DNA of 5,674 nt from an uncultured Acidimicrobiia bacterium (GTDB taxonomy: Bacteria; Actinomycetota; Acidimicrobiia; Spongiisociales; JAENVV01), in NCBI GenBank assembly GCA_905480085.1, contig CAJQPD010000333.1:1-5674 (forward strand), given 5' to 3'. A program made the translations under genes and the position numbers. Positions 1 through 5,397 of the stretch are shown here, piece by piece. The notes under the pieces are model-generated. The model was not told where the DNA came from, ran no database searches, and saw only the letters and a list, made by a program, of their open reading frames with translations. Each line of letters begins with the position of its first letter. The first letter of the stretch is position 1.

Positions 1-252
1 GATGGAGTTCTCATAATGGTGGATGACGACCGGTTCCGATTTGATGAGGGGGAAAGCCCGCACATGCGGTCGGTGCGCTTTCGAACCCTGGGGTGTTATC
101 CCCTCTCTGGCGCAGTCGAATCTAGGGCCAGCACCCTCCCCGAAATCATCCAGGAGATGCTTCTTGCCACCCGGTCCGAGCGGGAGGGTCGAGTCATCGA
201 CTACGACCAGTCAGGTTCGATGGAGGAGAAGAAGCGGGAGGGCTACTTCTAA
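1..252 (+). CDS. cysD: Sulfate adenylyltransferase subunit 2 (CysD), C-terminal 83 residues only
   Basis: This is the 3' end of the small, catalytic subunit of the heterodimeric ATP sulfurylase, which makes adenylyl sulfate (APS) and pyrophosphate from ATP and sulfate in the cytoplasm with the GTPase CysN. The reading frame is open from the first base ([12 protein letters not shown]...), so the gene starts before the window. Family hallmarks are visible: IMVDDDR near the start, [17 protein letters not shown] in the middle, [24 protein letters not shown], and the typical CysD terminus [13 protein letters not shown]. CysD proteins are usually about 300 residues, so roughly 220 residues are missing through window truncation, not damage. 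The stop codon TAA (250-252) shares its last base with the ATG of cysNC, so the two subunits are probably translationally coupled. Identification is secure. Confidence 0.97.
   Translation, partial: DGVLIMVDDDRFRFDEGESPHMRSVRFRTLGCYPLSGAVESRASTLPEIIQEMLLATRSEREGRVIDYDQSGSMEEKKREGYF
236..242 (+). promoter_or_regulatory. Ribosome binding site of cysNC inside the end of cysD
   Basis: GGGAGGG lies inside the last codons of cysD, nine bases before the ATG at 252. Together with the TAATG stop/start overlap it supports the ATG at 252 as the start of cysNC and fits coupled synthesis of the two ATP sulfurylase subunits. Confidence 0.6.
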
Positions 253-2171
253 TGAGCCACCAATCGGGCCTCATTGCTACCGACATCGGGGCGTATCTCG
301 CCGAACACGAACGAAAAGACCTTCTCAGGTTCCTCACTTGTGGCAGTGTCGACGATGGAAAGTCGACGCTCATCGGGCGCCTGTTACACGACTCGAAGAT
401 GATCTACGAGGACCAGTTGGCGACGCTTCATGTCGACTCGACCACGATGGGTTCGGCCGGTGACCAAGTGGACCTGGCGCTTCTCATGGACGGACTTAAA
501 GCCGAGCGTGAGCAGGGCATCACGATCGACGTCGCCTATCGATATTTCTCGACGGCTCGTCGCAAGTTCATCATCGCCGACACCCCCGGCCACGAGCAAT
601 ACACCCGCAACATGGTTACCGGAGCCTCAACCTGTGAGCTGGCGATCATCTTGATCGATGCTCGTCGCGGAGTCCTGCCACAAACGAAGCGACACAGCTA
701 CATCGCCAGCCTGCTGGGGATTCGTAATGTGGTTGTGGCCATCAACAAGATGGACCTGGTCGACTGGTCGGAGAATCGGTTCGACGAGATCTGTCACGAA
801 TACCGGGAGTTCTCGAAGGGACTCCATCTGGGGAATCCGTACTTTCTTCCGATGTCGGCGTTGCTCGGCGACAATGTGGTTGATGCGGGCACCGAGATGG
901 AATGGTTCAACGGTCCTCCGCTCATGGAGTATCTCGAGACCGTTGATGTAGCAACCGGGACCGACTTCGAGCACTTCCGGATGCCCATTCAACTCGTCGT
1001 CCGCCCCGATCTCGGGTTCCGCGGCTTTGCAGGCACCATTGCTTCGGGAATCATACGCCCCGGTGATGAAGTCGTATCGCTTCCTTCGGGCGTTCGATCG
1101 AGCATCGATCGGATTGTCACGTTTGATGGTGATCTAGACGTGGCCGGACCAGGCAGAGCCGTTACTGTCACGCTTGCCGACGAGATCGACGTCAGTCGCG
1201 GCGATCTTCTCGTCAAAGCCGGCGATGAGCCCCATAGGGCCCACGATGTCGATGCGATGATCGTGTGGATGGCCGATGGCGTGATGGAGCCCGGCCAACA
1301 GTATCTTCTGCACTCCACCAACGGTTTCAGTAACGCCACGATCACCGCGATCCGCCACCGGGTAGACATCAACACGCTTGAACATCAGCCGGCTTCAGCT
1401 TTGGGGCTCAACGACATAGCCCAATGCACGGTGCGATCGGACCGCGAGTTACTGTTCGACCCGTATGGCGAAAACCGTCATACGGGATCGTTCATCCTCG
1501 TCGACCGCCTCACCAATGCCACGGTGGGGGCTGGCATGATCGTCGGGGCCGCGTCGGCCTGGGATCGGGCCCCCGAAACCGGCCTGGTCCGACACGTGTC
1601 GGGAATCGAGGATACTGAACGGGCGATCCGATACGGACAGCAACCTTGCACCGTATTGTTGACTGGCTTGACGGCGGCCGGTAAGTCGACCATCGCCACC
1701 GCCCTTGAGCGTGAATTGTTCGATCGTGGAAAGGTGTCGATCCGGCTCGACGGTGAGAATATCCGCATGGGGATCAGTCGTGACCTGGGGTTTAGCGCCG
1801 AGGACCGGTCGGAGAACTTGCGCCGGGTCTCTGAGGTTGCTCGCTTGGTCAACAATCAGGGGCTCGTTGCGGTGGCGGCGCTGGTGGCTCCCAACGCCGA
1901 AGTTCGAAACAGGGCCAGGGAGCTGATCGGAAGTGATCGGTATATCGAAGTGTTCCTGGATACCCCGATTGAAGTATGTCGGCGAAGGGACCCGAATGGA
2001 CTCTATGACGCAGCCGATCGGGGTGAGATCGTCCAATTTCCGGGCGTTTCGGCACCTTACGAGCGACCAACCGACATGGATCTTCGGCTTGACACTTCCG
2101 TGCAGGATGTACCTGAGTGTGTGAACGAAATCCTTCGAGTACTGGGCGACCGGGGTTTCCTCCGTGGTTGA
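252..2171 (+). CDS. cysNC: Bifunctional sulfate adenylyltransferase subunit 1 / adenylylsulfate kinase (CysN-CysC fusion, NodQ-like)
   Basis: The 639-residue protein joins the GTPase subunit of ATP sulfurylase to an APS kinase domain, the architecture of NodQ and CysNC. The G domain shows every GTPase motif: GSVDDGKS (31-38), ERE-GITID (85-93), DTPGH (110-114), NKMD (165-168) and SAL (202-204). EF-Tu-like domains follow from about residue 242 ([12 protein letters not shown]) and include the CysN signature [17 protein letters not shown] near 403-418. After a linker, the CysC domain runs from about residue 467, with P-loop GLTAAGKST at 472-480. GTP hydrolysis by CysN drives APS formation, and APS kinase then makes PAPS. 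The kinase half is unusual: DGDN is DGEN, the Ser phosphorylated in E. coli CysC is Ala546 (APN instead of SPY), and KGLY is NGLY (Asn582). ATP binding looks intact, but full kinase activity is uncertain. The gene is sandwiched between cysD and a second cysC. Confidence 0.96.
   Translation: MSHQSGLIATDIGAYLAEHERKDLLRFLTCGSVDDGKSTLIGRLLHDSKMIYEDQLATLHVDSTTMGSAGDQVDLALLMDGLKAEREQGITIDVAYRYFSTARRKFIIADTPGHEQYTRNMVTGASTCELAIILIDARRGVLPQTKRHSYIASLLGIRNVVVAINKMDLVDWSENRFDEICHEYREFSKGLHLGNPYFLPMSALLGDNVVDAGTEMEWFNGPPLMEYLETVDVATGTDFEHFRMPIQLVVRPDLGFRGFAGTIASGIIRPGDEVVSLPSGVRSSIDRIVTFDGDLDVAGPGRAVTVTLADEIDVSRGDLLVKAGDEPHRAHDVDAMIVWMADGVMEPGQQYLLHSTNGFSNATITAIRHRVDINTLEHQPASALGLNDIAQCTVRSDRELLFDPYGENRHTGSFILVDRLTNATVGAGMIVGAASAWDRAPETGLVRHVSGIEDTERAIRYGQQPCTVLLTGLTAAGKSTIATALERELFDRGKVSIRLDGENIRMGISRDLGFSAEDRSENLRRVSEVARLVNNQGLVAVAALVAPNAEVRNRARELIGSDRYIEVFLDTPIEVCRRRDPNGLYDAADRGEIVQFPGVSAPYERPTDMDLRLDTSVQDVPECVNEILRVLGDRGFLRG
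1460..1486 (+). other. Strong stem-loop inside the cysN coding region
   Basis: CCCGTATG (1460-1467) is the exact reverse complement of CATACGGG (1479-1486). The stem continues inward with a G-T wobble (1468/1478), C-G (1469/1477) and G-C (1470/1476), giving about 11 pairs around the loop AAAAC. It lies over codons of the conserved CysN segment [10 protein letters not shown], so protein constraint could produce part of it. No T-run follows, so it is not an intrinsic terminator. A function in the mRNA is speculative. Confidence 0.4.
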
Positions 2172-2757
2172 TGGCCCGGTTTCCCAGAACATTGTGCCCA
2201 GTGAAAGCCAGGTGACCGCCGCGCAGCGGGCCGCCAACCTCGGCCATGAGGGATTCACCGTCTGGTTTACGGGGCTGTCCGGCTCCGGGAAATCGACCCT
2301 TGCCTTTGCGGTCGAACGGGCCCTGCTTGAACGTGGTGTAGCGGCCTATGTGCTCGACGGCGACAACATTCGTTTTGGACTCAACCGCGATCTCGGGTTT
2401 GGGCCGGAGGATCGGACCGAGAATATTCGTCGGATTGGCGAGGTCTGTCGCCTATTCCAGGATGCCGGGATGGTCGTCTTGACCGCGTTTATTTCACCAT
2501 ACGCAGCCGATCGGGATCGCGTGCGCGCTCTGCACCCGGACGGTCGCTTCGTCGAAGTGTTCGTCGATACACCGCTTGAGGTTTGTGAACGGCGCGACGT
2601 CAAAGGGCTGTATGCGAAGGCCCGGGCTGGCGAGATCCAGGAATTTAGTGGGATCTCGGCTCCGTACGAACCGCCGAAGAACCCTGAAATTCGAATCGAC
2701 ACGACCCGTCAACTTGATGCGTGTGTCCAGATGATCGTCGACCGATTGGCGCTTTGA
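2164..2757 (+). CDS. cysC: Adenylylsulfate kinase (APS kinase), stand-alone canonical copy
   Basis: APS kinase phosphorylates the 3'-OH of APS with ATP to give PAPS, the activated sulfate used by PAPS reductase or sulfotransferases. The 197-residue product has the usual length (E. coli CysC is about 200) and all the expected features: an N-terminal [21 protein letters not shown] segment, P-loop GLSGSGKST (37-45), [16 protein letters not shown] (64-79), [13 protein letters not shown] (82-94), [12 protein letters not shown] with the phospho-serine position Ser111, [16 protein letters not shown] (135-150) and [16 protein letters not shown] (156-171). The GTG start at 2164 overlaps the cysNC stop by 8 bases, giving translational coupling; a second GTG at 2194 is possible because homology begins near residue 17. 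By eye it is about half identical to the CysC domain fused to CysN just upstream. It looks like the fully functional APS kinase of the operon. Confidence 0.94.
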   Translation: MVDGPVSQNIVPSESQVTAAQRAANLGHEGFTVWFTGLSGSGKSTLAFAVERALLERGVAAYVLDGDNIRFGLNRDLGFGPEDRTENIRRIGEVCRLFQDAGMVVLTAFISPYAADRDRVRALHPDGRFVEVFVDTPLEVCERRDVKGLYAKARAGEIQEFSGISAPYEPPKNPEIRIDTTRQLDACVQMIVDRLAL

Positions 2758-2811
2758 TTCGAGAATCGACCACCAGGCTTCTGAAGCTGCCGGCGGCTAC
2801 GATCTTCAATC
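2758..2811. other. Convergent gap between cysC and the lipoprotein gene
   Basis: These 54 bases separate two gene ends pointing at each other. Only weak inverted repeats are present: GATTC/GAATC at 2756-2767 with a two-base gap, and GCTT/AAGC at 2777-2787. Neither is followed by a T-run on either strand. I see no convincing intrinsic terminator, so transcripts from both sides may overlap or end by Rho. Confidence 0.5.
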
Positions 2812-3192
2812 TCACCGAATGCCTGTGTCACAATCGATGTTGAGCGTTGAATCGGCGCCCTGCTCAACGATGACCTCCAACGAGGGACAGCTGGGAAACG
2901 GGGTTTCCCCAACGTTGACCCGGATGGTGTAGGAGCCAGGGGCCAGGTCCGCTGCGTAGTGGCCGGCGGTATCGATTTCTTGCGAGGCGACGATTTCGTC
3001 ATTTTGGATGAAATCCACCATGCCTTGTACCGCGACTGGAAGACAGGCGGGATCTCCGGGCCGTTCGACAGGACAGGTAGGACCGGCCAGGACACTGCCC
3101 GAGACAGTTCCGGTGCCGGTTGATCGCCCTGTCGCCTGAGTCGAACACGCAGCCAGAACCAAGGTCAGAAGGATCAAACGAGCGTTTCCCAT
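2812..3192 (-). CDS. Small secreted lipoprotein with carboxypeptidase-regulatory-like beta-sandwich domain
   Basis: The product is 126 residues. The ATG at 3192 gives a compact lipoprotein signal, MGNARLILLTLVLAACST, with the lipobox LAAC and lipidated Cys16. Mature sequence starts with a Ser/Thr/Gly-rich spacer, then TGTVSGSVLAGPTCPVERPGDPAC, then GHYAADLAPGSYTIRV, which is the strand-turn pattern of carboxypeptidase-regulatory-like or transthyretin-like folds, and it ends IDCDTGIR. Cysteines 40, 50, 102 and 121 could form two disulfides outside the membrane. Small lipoproteins and secreted proteins with this GPTCPVERPGDP...CDTGIR layout are, as I recall, frequent in Actinobacteria and Chloroflexi, but I know no assigned function. 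No Shine-Dalgarno precedes the ATG; an ECF-type promoter lies so close that the mRNA is probably leaderless. An upstream TTG (3228) would add a basic n-region but would lie across that promoter's -35 element. Confidence 0.8.
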   Translation of the reverse strand: MGNARLILLTLVLAACSTQATGRSTGTGTVSGSVLAGPTCPVERPGDPACLPVAVQGMVDFIQNDEIVASQEIDTAGHYAADLAPGSYTIRVNVGETPFPSCPSLEVIVEQGADSTLNIDCDTGIR

Positions 3193-3200
3193 GGCTTTTG

Positions 3201-3226
3201 GACGTTTTCTGCCAGAGATCGGTTCC
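3201..3226 (-). promoter_or_regulatory. Putative ECF-sigma promoter of the lipoprotein gene
   Basis: Read on the minus strand, GGAACC (3226-3221) is followed by exactly 16 bases and then CGTC (3204-3201), next base C. This matches the general ECF (group 4 sigma) promoter pattern of a GGAAC-type -35 and a CGTC/CGTT-type -10. The -10 ends eight bases before the ATG at 3192, so transcription would start at or just before the start codon. The same motif with the same spacing precedes the ECF sigma gene at 5333-5359. Confidence 0.55.
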
Positions 3227-3309
3227 AAATCCAGTGCCCATGGGCGACCGTGCCGTGTTCAATTCGTGCGAGAATCCTGCTCAACCCCAAAACACGAAAG
3301 TGGCCGCTC

Positions 3310-4113
3310 ATGTATGAATCGTTGGCAGACAAAGTCGTCGTGGTCACCGGTGCCGGCTCGGGGATTGGTCGGGCTATCGCTGATCGATTCGCAAGCGTCG
3401 GGTCAAAGGTCATCGTGAATGATGTCGATTCGGTGTCGGCGCAGGCTGCGGCCGACCGGATCAACGGGTCAGGCGGGTCGGCCTTGGCCGCCACCGCCGA
3501 TGTGTCAAACAGCAGTCAAGTCGCCGACATGTTCGATGCGATCGTCGAAAGATATGGACGCATCGACGTTCTCGTGAATAACGCTGGTCTGATCGGTCCG
3601 ATGCTTCACTTTTTCGAAGCTGATGAAGCCTGGTGGCGCCGAATCATCGACGTCAACCTGACGGGGCACTTTCTGTGCTCTCATCGGGCGGCCCGGATCA
3701 TGGCCAAAGCCGGCGGCGGGGTGATCATCAATATGAGTTCCGGTGGCGCCACCCAGTCGCATCGCTCGTTCACGGCCTACGACGCTACCAAGGGCGGAAT
3801 CGAAGCTCTCACCAGAGCCATGGCCCTCGATCTTGGCCCGTACAACATACGGGTGAACGCTCTGATGCCTGGGTCGATCGACACGACCGGGTTATCCATG
3901 GAGGAACGGATATACCGTGGTGAGAACGTCCCGCTCGGGCGCATCGGCGAGGCCTACGACATGACCGGTGCCGCGCTATTTCTGGCGTCCGACGATGCCG
4001 CCTATATCACCGGCGACGTTATCAAGATTGACGGTGGCATGACCGCCCAGCAGCGTTCTGCCACCGTCGACATCATGCCCCCATCGGGATTTCCCCGTGT
4101 CGAAGATCTCTGA
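3310..4113 (+). CDS. SDR family NAD(P)-dependent oxidoreductase (classical short-chain dehydrogenase)
   Basis: A 268-residue cytoplasmic dehydrogenase or reductase that interconverts a hydroxyl and a carbonyl group using a nicotinamide cofactor. Motifs counted from the ATG at 3310 are TGAGSGIG (13-20), Asp38 after the second strand (VNDVD, which favours NAD(H) over NADP(H)), the DV at 64-65, NNAG (90-93), the catalytic set Asn116, Ser144, Tyr157, Lys161 (YDATK), PGSIDT after residue 187 and the C-terminal YITGDVIKIDGG. The reading frame extends upstream to a GTG at 3250, but the ATG at 3310 gives the usual short N-terminus and has a weak GAAAGTGG upstream. The tail after IDGG is about 20 residues and not diagnostic. 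Twenty-four bases downstream begins an FAD-dependent oxidoreductase, so the two probably act on one substrate pathway. The substrate is not deducible. Confidence 0.93.
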   Translation: MYESLADKVVVVTGAGSGIGRAIADRFASVGSKVIVNDVDSVSAQAAADRINGSGGSALAATADVSNSSQVADMFDAIVERYGRIDVLVNNAGLIGPMLHFFEADEAWWRRIIDVNLTGHFLCSHRAARIMAKAGGGVIINMSSGGATQSHRSFTAYDATKGGIEALTRAMALDLGPYNIRVNALMPGSIDTTGLSMEERIYRGENVPLGRIGEAYDMTGAALFLASDDAAYITGDVIKIDGGMTAQQRSATVDIMPPSGFPRVEDL

Positions 4114-4115
4114 TT

Positions 4116-4130
4116 CCCCGAGGATCGGGG
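4116..4130 (+). promoter_or_regulatory. Hairpin overlapping the ribosome binding site of the FAD oxidoreductase gene
   Basis: CCCCGA (4116-4121) and TCGGGG (4125-4130) are perfect complements around the loop GGA. The right arm forms the first half of the G-rich Shine-Dalgarno region (GGGGGTGGG, 4127-4135) that precedes the ATG at 4138. The hairpin begins two bases after the stop of the dehydrogenase gene. Ribosomes finishing the upstream gene would melt it, so it could couple the two genes; this is inference. No T-run follows, so it is not a terminator. Confidence 0.4.
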
Positions 4131-4137
4131 GTGGGCG

Positions 4138-5331
4138 ATGACCAACGAGAGCGGTGCCTACGATGTCGTCATTGTCGGTGGGGCGCTCATGGGCAGTTCG
4201 ATCGCCTACTTCCTGAGCGAGAACCCTGATTTTGATGGGTCGGTCCTCGTTGTGGAGCCCGATTCGACCTACGTCAATGCTCAAAGTACCCGCTCAGGCA
4301 ACAGTTTTCGGGAGCAATTTTCCAACCCGCTCAACATAAAGATCAGCCAGTTCGGGCTCGAGTTCTTGGCTGAGTTCCACGATCGGGTGATCGTCGATCG
4401 TGACGTGCCAGACCTGAATTTTCGGGGCACGGGCTATCTGTTTCTTGCGACGAACCAGACGGCGCTGGAGGTCCTCGACGCTGAGCACCGAATCCAACTG
4501 GCCAATGGGGCAGACGTGCGGATGCTCAATCCAACTGAGGTTGAGGACCGGTTCCCATACATGAATACGGATCGGTTGGTCGGGGCGCGTTTTGGTAGTG
4601 AACGAGAGGGGTCGATCGACGGATGGGCTCTGTTGCTGGGGTTTCGTCAACGCGCCCGCCACAACGGGGTGACCTATCTGTCCGATCGGGTCGTGGATCT
4701 TGTACAGAGCGAAGGTCGGATCACCGGCGTCCGGCTTGAATCGGGGCGAACCGTGGCCTGTGGCCATGTGGTCAACGCAGCCGGCCCTCGCGCCAAGCTT
4801 GTCGCGGCGATGGCGGGCCTGGAGCTGCCGGTCGAGCCCCGCTCGCGAACGACGTTTGTATTTGACTGTCGTGCCCCGATCGAACAGAACGTCCCGCTTA
4901 CCGTCACGCCGGAAGGAGTACATTTTCGCCGTGAGCGCCAGCACTACGTGACGGGCGGGGTTCCGTTTGATGACCGGGCGGTCGGGTACGACGACCTGGA
5001 GACCCGGCATGCTGAGTTCGAAGAGTTGATATGGCCGGTCCTGGCCTCGTACGTTCCCCAGTTTGAACGTATCGCGGTTGTAGCTTCCTGGGGTGGTCAG
5101 TACGCCTTCAACGTGCTCGATCAGAACATGATTATTGGAACCGCCGCCGCCGTGCCCAACTTCGTTTTCGCCAATGGGTTCTCTGGCCATGGCCTGCAGC
5201 AATCCCCGGCCGTCGGACGGGGGGTCAGCGAACTGATCGTCTACGGCGCCTATCGCACGCTCGATCTCACTCCCCTGGGCTACGACCGGGTTACTCGCAA
5301 TGAACCGTTTCTTGAATCGGCCATCATTTAG
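4138..5331 (+). CDS. FAD-dependent oxidoreductase of the DAO family (FOXRED1/DadA/sarcosine-oxidase-like)
   Basis: A 397-residue flavoprotein of the D-amino-acid-oxidase superfamily (DAO fold), which typically oxidises the C-N bond of amino acids or N-methylated amines. The N-terminal FAD-binding strand-turn-helix is YDVVIVGGALMGSSIAY (8-24), with Glu40 at the end of the second strand to bind ribose (VLVVEPD). SGNSFREQFSNPLNIKIS (53-70) is the substrate-side loop typical of FOXRED1-like proteins. The C-terminal FAD-contact region contains WGGQY (318-322), LDQNMIIG and FANGFSGHGLQQSPAVGR (344-361). Length and end (LDLTPLGYDRV) suit the family and nothing appears missing. The usual GGGxxG has Ala16 in place of the third Gly, which is unusual. 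No membrane segment or GcvT-like folate domain is present. It follows the dehydrogenase gene closely, presumably as an operon. The substrate is unknown. Confidence 0.95.
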   Translation: MTNESGAYDVVIVGGALMGSSIAYFLSENPDFDGSVLVVEPDSTYVNAQSTRSGNSFREQFSNPLNIKISQFGLEFLAEFHDRVIVDRDVPDLNFRGTGYLFLATNQTALEVLDAEHRIQLANGADVRMLNPTEVEDRFPYMNTDRLVGARFGSEREGSIDGWALLLGFRQRARHNGVTYLSDRVVDLVQSEGRITGVRLESGRTVACGHVVNAAGPRAKLVAAMAGLELPVEPRSRTTFVFDCRAPIEQNVPLTVTPEGVHFRRERQHYVTGGVPFDDRAVGYDDLETRHAEFEELIWPVLASYVPQFERIAVVASWGGQYAFNVLDQNMIIGTAAAVPNFVFANGFSGHGLQQSPAVGRGVSELIVYGAYRTLDLTPLGYDRVTRNEPFLESAII

Positions 5332-5332
5332 C

Positions 5333-5359
5333 GGGAACCGCTCAACCATCCATGACGTC
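5333..5359 (+). promoter_or_regulatory. Putative autoregulatory ECF-sigma promoter
   Basis: GGGAACC (5333-5339) is followed by exactly 16 bases and then CGTC (5356-5359), a good match to ECF-type promoters of actinobacteria such as the GGGAAC...CGTT class. It begins two bases after the TAG of the FAD oxidoreductase gene and leaves about 30 bases of leader with a Shine-Dalgarno before the ATG at 5398. ECF sigma genes are commonly transcribed from a promoter they recognise themselves, so this placement suggests autoregulation. Confidence 0.55.
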
Positions 5360-5388
5360 CGATCCTTGACCATCGCCTTGCGGCGCCC

Positions 5389-5394
5389 GGGAGG
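5389..5394 (+). promoter_or_regulatory. Ribosome binding site of the ECF sigma gene
   Basis: GGGAGG is followed by ATC and the ATG at 5398. The spacing is short but the match is strong. The frame has a stop at 5353-5355 and no other ATG, GTG or TTG between it and 5398, so this start is the only reasonable one. Confidence 0.6.
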
Positions 5395-5397
5395 ATC

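Noticed and set aside
1449..2258. Minus-strand open frame of 269 codons opposite the CysC domain
   Set aside because: Antisense to a well-conserved kinase domain, with no motif of its own and no plausible ribosome binding site noted.
2756..2800. Possible bidirectional terminator between the convergent genes
   Set aside because: The inverted repeats are only 4-5 pairs with impossible or very small loops, and no T-run follows on either strand.
2893..2909. Hairpin GGGAAAC-GGG-GTTTCCC inside the lipoprotein gene
   Set aside because: A seven-pair stem with a short loop is expected about once or twice by chance in a window of this length, and it lies mid-gene with no regulatory context.
3193..3228. 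TTG start at 3228 for the lipoprotein, adding 12 residues
   Set aside because: It has no Shine-Dalgarno and would place the start codon inside the -35 element of the likely promoter. The ATG at 3192 already gives a complete lipoprotein signal. Not fully excluded, since it would supply a more basic n-region.
3250..3309. Upstream GTG start for the short-chain dehydrogenase
   Set aside because: It would add 20 residues (PCSIRARILLN...) not expected before the TGxxxGIG strand. The ATG at 3310 gives the normal family N-terminus.
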